NCBI GenBank assembly: GCA_003509065.1
Contig: DODG01000112.1
Coordinates: 1-8,218 of the forward strand
DNA: 8,218 nucleotides
Origin: Acidobacteriota bacterium
GTDB taxonomy: Bacteria > Acidobacteriota > Vicinamibacteria > Vicinamibacterales > UBA823
Reading direction: 5' to 3'
The notes beneath the pieces are model-generated. The model worked only from the letters and a program-made list of their open reading frames with translations. It had not been told where the DNA came from and did no database searches. The stretch's first letter is position 1; the number at the start of each line of letters is the position of its first letter. Below, piece by piece: positions 1 through 6,275 of this stretch. Made by a program: the position numbers and the translations under genes.

Positions 1-1
1 T

Positions 2-34
2 GCCAAGAACCCGCATGGTTACTGCGGTCTTGGC
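2..34. other. Strong imperfect hairpin at the left edge
   Basis: Bases 2-8 (GCCAAGA) pair with 28-34 and bases 11-15 (CCGCA) pair with 23-27. This makes 12 base pairs with a two-base bulge (9-10) and a seven-base loop (16-22). No T-run follows on the plus strand. On the minus strand the bases beyond the stem are outside the window. It could be a transcription terminator for the minus-strand gene that ends at 105, or part of a neighbouring gene or RNA. The pairing is seen directly; the role is not known. Confidence 0.5.
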
Positions 35-104
35 GGCGTCGGTGTTGATTGTCCGCGCTGGATATCTTCGTAGTCGACAACAACTCAGTTCTTAGTGTCG
101 ATGG

Positions 105-1010
105 TTAGGGATTCGGGGGTGTATCAACGCCCATATCGACCTGTACTTCGAAACGCCTGAAGTTTGAGTACTTTGCTTCGCAGTTGACTTCGAGATTTCG
201 TCTGGCAAAAGGGCTTAAGGTCAGTGGACGAAGTCGAACTTTGTACCGCTCGGTCATTATTTCTGGTACGAGGATGCCTAACTGTTCGTCGGCTTGGTAC
301 TTCACACGCATTTGAATTTCAAGTTCAGCCACTTCATCTTTAGCTCGGAAATCAGTCTGTATCACACGTCCTGTTGTCGGTTCAATCCACACCGTGCCAT
401 AACTGAACAGATTTGCGCCTCGACCATTCTTAATTAATGCAGGAGCAGTGTGCTCTTCAAACTCAACTTCCCATACAGAGATTTCATCAATTTTTCGGTC
501 TCGTTTTTTCTTAAACAGGAAGCGATGCTGGTCCGACCCTGCGAGCAATTGCAAAGCCATAGTGGGGACGTTCATGTTTCGACTGATCCCACCAATGTTG
601 TAGCGTGCGCTTTCCATGATGAGACGACGACGCACAGGTCCAGTGATGATTGGTGATTCTCGAAACACGTCTTCGAGGCGTTGTTGTCGATCTTCTACCG
701 GTGTTCCATTGACTGAGATAACATCTCGGAAGGCGAGCCACGGCTCCTGCTCACCTGGCATGCTAAAGACGAATAGGTCGGAGACTAGCCGCCGATTGTT
801 AACACCGTCAGTCACTTGCAGGTAGTGTTCCTCGGCGATAACGACGCCGAGATCTCGTTGATATTGATCCACGTACTCCGCAGCCAAGCTTAGTACATTT
901 TCTAACGTGGATTCCTGTGCCCCTGAGGAGTTTGTTCCAAATATACTGATACTACCAATAAGGACGAGAGCTGTTTTTGAAAGCCAATGCTGGATTCTTA
1001 GGCGGTCCAT
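105..1010 (-). CDS. Secreted protein of unknown function
   Basis: A 301-residue protein. I chose the ATG at 1010 over an upstream in-frame ATG at 1082. The 1010 start has AGGAAAG about six bases ahead of it and opens directly on a Sec-type signal peptide: basic start (MDRLRIQ), hydrophobic stretch about 13-25, likely cleavage after SGA near residue 31. The mature part has no transmembrane segment. It has a helical start (about 33-62), an RDVISVNGTPVEDR segment (95-108) and an ESARYNIGG segment (133-141). A beta-rich second half includes VWIEPTTGRVIQTD (207-220), which looks like a lipoprotein-carrier-type or outer-membrane-associated sheet. From memory, similar proteins with an FRDV-VNG and SARYNIG pattern are frequent in Acidobacteriota and have no assigned function. 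It lies 93 bp after tRNA-Pro on the same strand. Gene call is firm; function unknown. Confidence 0.85.
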   Translation of the reverse strand: MDRLRIQHWLSKTALVLIGSISIFGTNSSGAQESTLENVLSLAAEYVDQYQRDLGVVIAEEHYLQVTDGVNNRRLVSDLFVFSMPGEQEPWLAFRDVISVNGTPVEDRQQRLEDVFRESPIITGPVRRRLIMESARYNIGGISRNMNVPTMALQLLAGSDQHRFLFKKKRDRKIDEISVWEVEFEEHTAPALIKNGRGANLFSYGTVWIEPTTGRVIQTDFRAKDEVAELEIQMRVKYQADEQLGILVPEIMTERYKVRLRPLTLSPFARRNLEVNCEAKYSNFRRFEVQVDMGVDTPPNP

Positions 1011-1103
1011 CGTCTTCTTTCCTGATGCAGTCGGTCTTGGATATGGAGTTGGTGTACCACTGTAGTTACCATCTCGAAACAAGACCTTGTGCAGAACGGA
1101 AAT

Positions 1104-1180
1104 TGGTCGGGGCGCCCGGATTTGAACCGGGGACCTCCTGCTCCCAAAGCAGGCGCGATACCAAGCTACGCCACGCCCCG
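1104..1180 (-). tRNA. tRNA-Pro (anticodon UGG), CCA encoded
   Basis: This 77-base gene folds into a full cloverleaf on the minus strand. The acceptor stem is a perfect seven-pair CGGGGCG / CGCCCCG with discriminator A, and the CCA end is encoded at 1106-1104. The anticodon arm is CCTGC-TTTGGGA-GCAGG with anticodon TGG at 1146-1144 and G37, as expected for proline tRNAs. The T arm is CCCGG-TTCAAAT-CCGGG. The first pair is C1-G72, the usual bacterial tRNA-Pro feature. It decodes CCA, and by wobble other CCN codons. It sits between rdgB and the secreted protein, all on the same strand. No duplicated 3' end or integrase gene is visible, so there is no sign that it serves as an attachment site here. 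Confidence 0.97.
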
Positions 1181-1208
1181 ATTGATTTGGACACGGTCAT
1201 TACAACCT

Positions 1209-1217
1209 ATCATACCA
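1209..1217 (-). promoter_or_regulatory. Candidate extended -10 promoter of tRNA-Pro
   Basis: Read on the minus strand this is TGG followed by TATGAT, an extended -10 element five-sixths like TATAAT, placed 28 bases ahead of the tRNA 5' end. A start about seven bases downstream would leave a leader of about 20 bases, which is normal for a tRNA. There is no good -35 hexamer. The element is part of a direct repeat (see findings). The assignment rests on position and resemblance only. Confidence 0.35.
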
Positions 1218-1345
1218 AGCATACCAATCGAAGCACGATGGTGCAGCACCTTCCGTCACACCTGTGTCCCGTTCTGAGAGTGAATGTTTTTTAAGTCTCA
1301 TTTTCTTCTTAAGAAACTCAGAGAATCTACTTGTACGAACGAGTA

Positions 1346-1945
1346 TTAACGAGGGTGTGTCTCGTTCTGCCAAGTTGCAAGGAAGGCTCGTAGTTGACGG
1401 AATGCCTGCCCTCGATGACTAATTGCAATTTTTTGCTCCCGTGAAAGCTCGGCTAGGGTGCATGCGTGCGGCGGGTAATAAAAGATGGGATCATAACCAA
1501 AACCAGCTTTCCCACAAGGTTCGGCTGCGATAAACCCTTCAACTGTACCCTTAGCTTCGAAAATAATTTCCTTGTCTATTAACGTAAGTGCGCAGATAAA
1601 TTTCGCTGGACTTCCGTTGCCTCCACATTTGGAGAGTTGCTTGTAAATCTCAGAAAATTTTTCTTCGTAGGTTTCGCCGTTAAATCGCGATGATCGAACC
1701 CCAGGCCGACCGTCTAGGGCATCGATAGCAAGCCCAGAGTCCTCAGCCACTGTGAGCATGCCTGTCTTAGCGGCATAGTACTCAGCTTTGATACGTGAAT
1801 TTTCAGTGAACGTTTGACCCGTTTCCTCGATTTCACCGACGGCAGGAAATGAGCGCAAAGTGAAGAATTCTATCGGTAAACCATCGAGAATTATCTTAAT
1901 CTCGTCGAGCTTACCCTGATTAGTGGTTGCGATCAGTAGTTGCAT
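1346..1945 (-). CDS. rdgB: XTP/dITP diphosphatase (RdgB/Ham1 family)
   Basis: A 199-residue cytoplasmic enzyme that hydrolyses dITP, ITP and XTP to monophosphates plus pyrophosphate, keeping deaminated purines out of DNA and RNA. The length matches the family (about 195-205). Visible signatures are [10 protein letters not shown] at 6-15 (substrate-phosphate site with N9, K12, E15), [19 protein letters not shown] at 67-85 (acidic metal/catalytic site, E68-D69, then the GRPGV loop), GFGYDPIF at 148-155 (base-recognition loop) and SHRGQA at 176-181. I chose the ATG at 1945 because homologues begin at this MxLLIATxNxGK position; the longer reading to 1984 only adds 13 residues inside rph. The gene starts 26 bp before the rph stop and has no clear Shine-Dalgarno sequence. 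Translation is therefore probably coupled to rph. Confidence 0.96.
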   Translation of the reverse strand: MQLLIATTNQGKLDEIKIILDGLPIEFFTLRSFPAVGEIEETGQTFTENSRIKAEYYAAKTGMLTVAEDSGLAIDALDGRPGVRSSRFNGETYEEKFSEIYKQLSKCGGNGSPAKFICALTLIDKEIIFEAKGTVEGFIAAEPCGKAGFGYDPIFYYPPHACTLAELSREQKIAISHRGQAFRQLRAFLATWQNETHPR

Positions 1946-2681
1946 CAATGAGAAACAATCCAACGATGTCACGTTGCAGTTCAATTAGATGTCGAGTGCC
2001 GATGTCAGCCAGTTCCAAAAGTCGGTCCAAGGCGTCGCGCCCGAACGGTTCCGCTTCTGCCGTACCTTGCACTTCGATAAAGCGGCCATCACCAGTTTTG
2101 ACTACATTCATGTCAACATCGGCACTCGAATCCTCTTCGTACGCCAGGTCTAGCATGGGTGTGCCACCAACGACCCCGACACTCGTGGCCGCTACATAAT
2201 CTTGTACCGGCATTGAGTCGATGATGCTTGCCTCACGCATCTTCTGCAGAGCCAAGACGAGTGCTACAAATCCACCTGTAATGGAGGCCGTTCGAGTGCC
2301 GCCATCGGCTTGTATCACGTCGCAGTCAATCCAAATAGTCCGTTCACCGAGAGCCTCGAGCTGAGAAACCGCCCGCAACGAACGACCGATGAGGCGCTGA
2401 ATTTCTTGAGTTCGCCCACTAACCTTGCCTTTCGACGCCTCGCGCGTGACACGGGTGGTTGTGGCCCGAGGTAACATTCCGTACTCCGCAGTGATCCATC
2501 CCTTGCCGGAACCGCGCAGAAAGTGGGGCACCCGATCTTCAATGCTGGCAGTGCAAATAACCCGTGTCCGACCTGCTTCAATTAGCACCGAACCCTCAGC
2601 ATGGAGTAAGTAATGCGGTGTTAATCGGGTTGGACGAAGCTGTTCAGCATTGCGGGCGTCTGAACGAATCAATTCCTCCAT
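1920..2681 (-). CDS. rph: Ribonuclease PH
   Basis: A 253-residue phosphorolytic 3'-to-5' exoribonuclease that trims tRNA precursors and other RNAs; the family forms a hexameric ring. It matches the E. coli enzyme (about 238) along its whole length: [11 protein letters not shown] (27-37), [15 protein letters not shown] (43-57), [14 protein letters not shown] (61-74), [17 protein letters not shown] (88-104), the phosphate-binding [19 protein letters not shown] (119-137, R90 and the G128-T129-R130 triplet), then the acidic [17 protein letters not shown] (178-194) and [11 protein letters not shown] (203-213). The ATG at 2681 is preceded by AGAGGAG with seven-base spacing; a longer frame to 2732 adds 17 unconserved residues and is rejected. 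It lies 71 bp after the GerMN gene and overlaps rdgB by 26 bp. The gerM-rph-rdgB order also occurs in Bacillus. Confidence 0.97.
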   Translation of the reverse strand: MEELIRSDARNAEQLRPTRLTPHYLLHAEGSVLIEAGRTRVICTASIEDRVPHFLRGSGKGWITAEYGMLPRATTTRVTREASKGKVSGRTQEIQRLIGRSLRAVSQLEALGERTIWIDCDVIQADGGTRTASITGGFVALVLALQKMREASIIDSMPVQDYVAATSVGVVGGTPMLDLAYEEDSSADVDMNVVKTGDGRFIEVQGTAEAEPFGRDALDRLLELADIGTRHLIELQRDIVGLFLIDATTDRNH

Positions 2682-2688
2682 CAATAAA

Positions 2689-2695
2689 CTCCTCT
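2689..2695 (-). promoter_or_regulatory. Ribosome binding site of rph
   Basis: AGAGGAG on the minus strand, seven bases ahead of the ATG at 2681. It decides the rph start against the longer open frame. Confidence 0.8.
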
Positions 2696-2697
2696 GT

Positions 2698-2713
2698 AAA
2701 CCGTGCGCGGTTT
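2698..2713 (-). other. Small perfect hairpin just upstream of the rph ribosome binding site
   Basis: On the minus strand AAACCG and CGGTTT form a perfect six-pair stem around a CGCA loop, ending two bases before the rph Shine-Dalgarno sequence. No U-run follows, so it is not a standard terminator. It could keep the ribosome binding site open or mark an RNA processing point in the gerM-rph gap. The role is an inference. Confidence 0.35.
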
Positions 2714-2752
2714 CTGTTCCTGCGTGCTGCAAGCTTCCACAATGATCGTTCC

Positions 2753-3334
2753 TTATAATGGCTCAACCCACTTAAGGGATTGTGCTAACGGACGACGTAA
2801 ATCTATATGTCCAGCTAAGGTGTCAACTTCTTGACCTTCTATAAGAATTTGTACGCCAGTAATCGAGGGAAGATTAACCGTCAAAGTGTTTACGATAGCG
2901 TAGATCGTAAACAATTCTTCCAGTGAACCACCCGAGTGCCCGGTGTTAATTTCACGGCTAAAGTCGACAAAAGCATCACCCCGGTCTGAAATGTAAATAC
3001 CTAACAGTGCTGTTCCTTCTGGCACTGCCGATGTTAGTGGAGGCTCCGGGGGTAAAAGTTGCTGTTCGATAAGTAGTCTCGCTTGACTTGTGGTTGGCAC
3101 GTCTTCGGGAACGGCATGCTCCCGTCCGACTAAACGGGTGCCGTGTTCGGCGACATAAAACAGCGTAGCTGGGATGGTAGGTAGCGATGCACTGGGATCG
3201 TCGACCAGTGGAGATGTCGACGTGGTGTTGACGGGATCTTGTCCCATCTCGGATAGCGTGATGAATAATAGCCAGGCTGCAATTGTACCCGTGACGATGA
3301 TCGCGATGAGCGCTGTCATAGACCAGCGGGTCAT
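2753..3334 (-). CDS. Membrane-anchored GerMN-domain protein
   Basis: A 193-residue protein with a short basic start, one transmembrane segment at about 6-27, a Pro/Ser/Thr-rich linker (about 32-55) and an extracytoplasmic GerMN domain (about 80-178). Signals of that domain are the helix [13 protein letters not shown] (82-94), [21 protein letters not shown] (106-126) and [20 protein letters not shown] (133-152), followed by the strand [19 protein letters not shown] (161-179). GerMN domains occur in Bacillus GerM and in LpqB-like proteins; they are thought to act at the cell wall. There is no lipobox cysteine, so the anchor is a signal-anchor helix. The ATG at 3334 overlaps the amidase stop (ATGA) and has GAGGAAG ahead of it; the longer frame to 3388 lies inside the amidase gene. 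Co-translation with the amidase suggests a shared role in peptidoglycan remodelling. Sporulation is not implied. Confidence 0.88.
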   Translation of the reverse strand: MTRWSMTALIAIIVTGTIAAWLLFITLSEMGQDPVNTTSTSPLVDDPSASLPTIPATLFYVAEHGTRLVGREHAVPEDVPTTSQARLLIEQQLLPPEPPLTSAVPEGTALLGIYISDRGDAFVDFSREINTGHSGGSLEELFTIYAIVNTLTVNLPSITGVQILIEGQEVDTLAGHIDLRRPLAQSLKWVEPL

Positions 3335-4956
3335 GGCTCTTCCTCGGCTGGTGGCTGGTTCGAACGTTGTGATGACTCGGCCTGCCAACGATCACGTAAA
3401 GATTCCCGATAGGTCACAACGCTTTGTAATAATCCTTGAACGACTCGATCTTGAAACGCGAGTGACGCTAGCTGTTCCTCTTGGAGTGCATTAGAGATAA
3501 ACCCCATTTCCACTAACACAGCAGGCATGTTGGCACCTACTAAAACGCGGAAGGGAGCCTGTTGCAATGTGAGAGTATTCATATTAATTCGACGCCGAAG
3601 TTCGACATCTACAAAGCCGGCAAAGAGTGCAGAATCCTCCACATGAGTAACCTGCGCTAGGTCCCAGAGAACGATTTCGATGTTACGAGTTCGACCACCT
3701 AACAGTGGCACAGCGTGACTCTGTCGATTTTCACTAAGAGTTTGTTCACTGTAATCATTAAGCGCTAGGGAGTATACAACGGCACCACTGGCTGCCTCAC
3801 TTACCGAAGAATTTGTATGCAGGCTAATGAATAAATTAGCTTTATTGTTATTAGCGATGGCCGCGCGTTCGTCGAGTCGGACCGTTCGATCGCTGTCGCG
3901 TGTCATCACAACCCGAAGTCCCAGGCGACTTTCAATTGCTTCTCGGAGTCGTCTCGCTACTTGGAGCGTGATGTCCTTTTCTTGGAGTCCAGCTTGGCCT
4001 TGAGTGCCGGTATCGCTACCTCCATGGCCAGCGTCGATCACAATGGTCCGTAATTCTGGCGCTGGTGAGAGATCTAGGTCAGGACTTAGGTTGCCTCTTG
4101 TATCGGATGATGGTGGTTGCGGCTCTGGGCGTTGACTAGAGGCGCGAGCGACACTCCGTGCAGCTGCCGTCTGGGACAGGACGTTCACCACGAGTTGGGT
4201 AGAGGCGCCCATGCCAATTAAAGACGATTGATGCGAAGCAAAATCCGAGCCTAGGTTTACCGCAATCCAGTTCGGTTGCTCCGCACGGCTAATGCTAATA
4301 ATTAACGAGTCGCTCACTGGTTCAGGTAATGCTAAATCAAGCAGATCGGCTTCGAACTTGACTATGAGGCGATCTGCCTCCTGTTCAACTGTGTGCAGTG
4401 TTGGCGGTGACATTTCGAATGACACTTGAGCTTCATCGTCCATTTGTGTGTAGCGTACTTCAATGTGTGGTACTCGGATGTCACCCACAATCACAAGGCC
4501 GGAATCTGAGCGCACTTGAAGTGGCATGTCGAGTAACAGCGAAAGCACTTGATTGATGAATTCAACCGGCACGAACCACACATTCTCGTTTTGAACCGGA
4601 GGTGTTGGCAGAGAGATGATACGGCCTTCGACTGACGTCAGACTCTGAGTTGAAGTGAGCACCACCACCTTATCCTGATAGGTGATCGTAACGCCATGCA
4701 CCAGAGTATCTTCACGAACCGTCAAATTAAAAAGAGTTGCAAGGTCAGCTAGAGATACCATCTGCCGTTCGTTAATAGTTGTAACTGGAAGTCCCTGGGT
4801 TCCATCTCGGGACAGCAGAGTCAGTTCTTGCGTTGGTGTCTGAGCCGACGTCGTCACCGAAGTGACGAATAGACTAACCATTACCGCGACGCACAATCGT
4901 TGGCAAGACATAGAAACCCGCAATCTTTGATTGCTAGATAGAGAGATGTCCATCAT
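3331..4956 (-). CDS. N-acetylmuramoyl-L-alanine amidase (Amidase_3, AmiC-like) with N-terminal wall-binding region
   Basis: A protein of up to 541 residues. It has a signal peptide (hydrophobic core about 21-36, probable cleavage after TSA near 38), then a copper-amine-oxidase-N-like stalk domain (about 45-160; MVSLADLATLF at 66-76 and VWFVPVEFI at 126-134). An AMIN-like beta region follows (about 163-262), then a Pro/Ser-rich linker (about 270-300). The zinc amidase domain runs from about 303 to 515. Expected residues are present: zinc ligands H311 (IDAGHGG), E326 (LQEKDIT) and H380 (SLHTNS), and catalytic E483 in VLVEMGFISN. It should cleave the bond between MurNAc and L-Ala in peptidoglycan in the periplasm, for septum splitting or remodelling. 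The start is uncertain: ATGs at 4956 and 4953 open a longer leader, while the ATG at 4911 gives a compact signal peptide (MSCQRLCVAVMV). None has a good ribosome binding site. Its stop overlaps the next gene by four bases. Confidence 0.93.
   Translation of the reverse strand: MMDISLSSNQRLRVSMSCQRLCVAVMVSLFVTSVTTSAQTPTQELTLLSRDGTQGLPVTTINERQMVSLADLATLFNLTVREDTLVHGVTITYQDKVVVLTSTQSLTSVEGRIISLPTPPVQNENVWFVPVEFINQVLSLLLDMPLQVRSDSGLVIVGDIRVPHIEVRYTQMDDEAQVSFEMSPPTLHTVEQEADRLIVKFEADLLDLALPEPVSDSLIISISRAEQPNWIAVNLGSDFASHQSSLIGMGASTQLVVNVLSQTAAARSVARASSQRPEPQPPSSDTRGNLSPDLDLSPAPELRTIVIDAGHGGSDTGTQGQAGLQEKDITLQVARRLREAIESRLGLRVVMTRDSDRTVRLDERAAIANNNKANLFISLHTNSSVSEAASGAVVYSLALNDYSEQTLSENRQSHAVPLLGGRTRNIEIVLWDLAQVTHVEDSALFAGFVDVELRRRINMNTLTLQQAPFRVLVGANMPAVLVEMGFISNALQEEQLASLAFQDRVVQGLLQSVVTYRESLRDRWQAESSQRSNQPPAEEEP
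4920..4934 (-). other. Perfect short hairpin between the alternative amidase starts
   Basis: GCAATC-AAA-GATTGC on the minus strand is a six-pair stem with a three-base loop, ending eight bases before the ATG at 4911. If translation starts at 4911 it lies in the leader at the ribosome-loading region; if it starts at 4956 it is coding. Only the pairing is seen. Confidence 0.3.
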
Positions 4957-5030
4957 AACGTACGGCTGAGAAAGCTTTCCCGGTCTTACGACTAAGTTCA
5001 GCTATGCAGTGTTTTGTAGTTTAGGGAGGC

Positions 5031-6185
5031 TTAGAATGAGAAGCTCGCGTCCAGTTGGCTCCGGAGTAACAGGTTGTTCTTATCGTTCGGTGCGGCTATG
5101 AGTTTTTTTGTGAAGATGGTGATGAGGTCAAGACGAAGCTGAGGATGAACCCTGTAACGTAATGCTGCTCGATTCAGGCGAACATTTGTCCCCTCACTGT
5201 ATGAATACGTGAATGTTGACACCACGGCATCTTGTTCGATGTGTGCGTAGGTGTATTCGAGTTGGTAGGTTTTAATTTTGTCGGCATCTCCGTATGTGGC
5301 AGTGAACCAGAAACCATTTTTTTCTTCAGTTGCTGCTCGGGTGTTTGTGATCCAGTTAGCTGTGAGTTGTAGGGGATAGTTGCGTCGGCCAGTGTTCAGG
5401 GTCGCTTTAGCGATGAGGTCTATGAGATTAAAGTCTGATTGGAACCCGATGATTTTCCCAGTGTTGTCCCGTTGAGTCAGGTTGGTATTGCGACCGATAC
5501 CCTCCGTGTCGACGAAAATTGCCACTGAATCTATTCCAGAAAATAAATAATCGGCTGCGACGAACTGAACAGAGTGTCCGGAGTCAAACCTAAAACTAAC
5601 ATCACCATAGGTGGCGAACATGAGCGTATCATCACGCTGTTTCTCTTCGTGAATTGAGACTTGGGATGTAACGAATCGATAGGACATCGGTCCCGCTGTA
5701 CCATGCACTTGCTGGTAGAGGCCCTCCCAGTTGACGTCGATATCCCATGACATTTCCGTGCGAGTGACTGGTAAGCCAAATTTGCCCGCACCGATTGTTA
5801 GGGCAGGAGCAGCCTTGGGGTTGTAAGTCATGAATGCGCGATCCAGGCTTATCGGTTTGCGCGTCAAGAGCTCTGAGAGCGTCTGGTTCGATGAAAGGGG
5901 GTCGTCCATGTTACCAGTGCCAAGTCTGACTCCTATTTGAAAGTCATCATTCACTTGACTGTTGAGAGTCAGCCGCGCGCGTATTTTTAAACGCCGCTGG
6001 GTCACACCATTCTGAGACACATCAGGCAAACTGTTTTCGACTTGGCGTAACTCTTCTAGACGCTGGCGAAAGTCCATACCGATGGAGAGACGCTCCCACC
6101 AAGAACTGGAAGTTTGCGCATGACTTGGCGTGGCAAAGAACATGCAGGTCAGCATGCCAGCGCCTAGGCTACTCAAAAATCTCAT
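5031..6185 (-). CDS. Putative outer-membrane porin (Porin_5-like beta barrel)
   Basis: A 384-residue protein from the ATG at 6185 (a TTG directly before it is in frame). It has a Sec signal peptide: MRFLSSLG, hydrophobic core about 7-18, SHA cleavage site after 23. The mature chain is a run of alternating amphipathic beta strands with many aromatic residues and ends in LDASFSF; a terminal Phe is typical of BAM-inserted barrels. The segment RRLKIRARLTLNSQVNDDF (64-82), GTGNMDDPLSSNQTL (89-103) and AGKFGLPVTRTEMSWDIDVN (133-152) fits the 'putative porin' family PF16930 from memory, including its Asn-Asp-Pro-like turn and the RT-WD-D pattern. The substrate cannot be told. There is no clear Shine-Dalgarno sequence. 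It follows the DapA-like gene by 90 bp and precedes the amidase by 74 bp, with no convincing terminator in either gap. Confidence 0.88.
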   Translation of the reverse strand: MRFLSSLGAGMLTCMFFATPSHAQTSSSWWERLSIGMDFRQRLEELRQVENSLPDVSQNGVTQRRLKIRARLTLNSQVNDDFQIGVRLGTGNMDDPLSSNQTLSELLTRKPISLDRAFMTYNPKAAPALTIGAGKFGLPVTRTEMSWDIDVNWEGLYQQVHGTAGPMSYRFVTSQVSIHEEKQRDDTLMFATYGDVSFRFDSGHSVQFVAADYLFSGIDSVAIFVDTEGIGRNTNLTQRDNTGKIIGFQSDFNLIDLIAKATLNTGRRNYPLQLTANWITNTRAATEEKNGFWFTATYGDADKIKTYQLEYTYAHIEQDAVVSTFTYSYSEGTNVRLNRAALRYRVHPQLRLDLITIFTKKLIAAPNDKNNLLLRSQLDASFSF

Positions 6186-6241
6186 CAAACAGATTTTTCA
6201 CAAGGTACGAACTGATAGCGTTTGAAGGTCAAGCTTCACAA

Positions 6242-6250
6242 ATAATATCA
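6242..6250 (-). promoter_or_regulatory. Candidate extended -10 promoter of the porin gene
   Basis: On the minus strand this reads TGA-TATTAT, an extended -10 element with five of six matches to TATAAT. It lies in the 90-bp gap between the DapA-like gene and the porin. A start near 6235 would give a leader of about 50 bases. No -35 consensus is visible at the right distance; a ten-base palindrome (GGCGATCGCC, 6257-6266) lies there instead. Low certainty. Confidence 0.3.
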
Positions 6251-6275
6251 TGCGCGGCGATCGCCTCAGAACGCC

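Noticed and set aside
3..95. Possible end of a plus-strand gene with a hydrophobic stretch (MVTAVLAASVLIV) and a basic tail, stop at 93-95
   Set aside because: Only about 30 codons are visible and a strong hairpin overlaps them; other frames are also partly open. It cannot be told from chance without the left flank.
1011..1082. 24-residue N-terminal extension of the secreted protein
   Set aside because: The ATG at 1010 has a ribosome binding site and starts a clean signal peptide; the extension would bury it behind a polar segment.
977..1294. Plus-strand open frames across the tRNA, with peptides like GAPGFEPGTSCSQSRR
   Set aside because: This peptide is the well-known false translation of a tRNA antisense strand; the tRNA-Pro gene explains it fully.
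1283..1334. TCTGAG...CTCAGA and the palindrome TTCTTAAGAA after rdgB as a terminator
   Set aside because: The stem is short, the loop is long and the T-rich part is not placed after a GC stem; not enough to call a terminator.
2976..3395. 139-codon minus-strand frame overlapping the GerMN gene
   Set aside because: His/Arg/Ser-rich, low-complexity composition; the GerMN frame carries the domain signature and the good start.
4970..4979. Palindrome GAAAGCTTTC between porin and amidase
   Set aside because: It has no loop and no U-run, so it is not a terminator; a ten-base palindrome can arise by chance.
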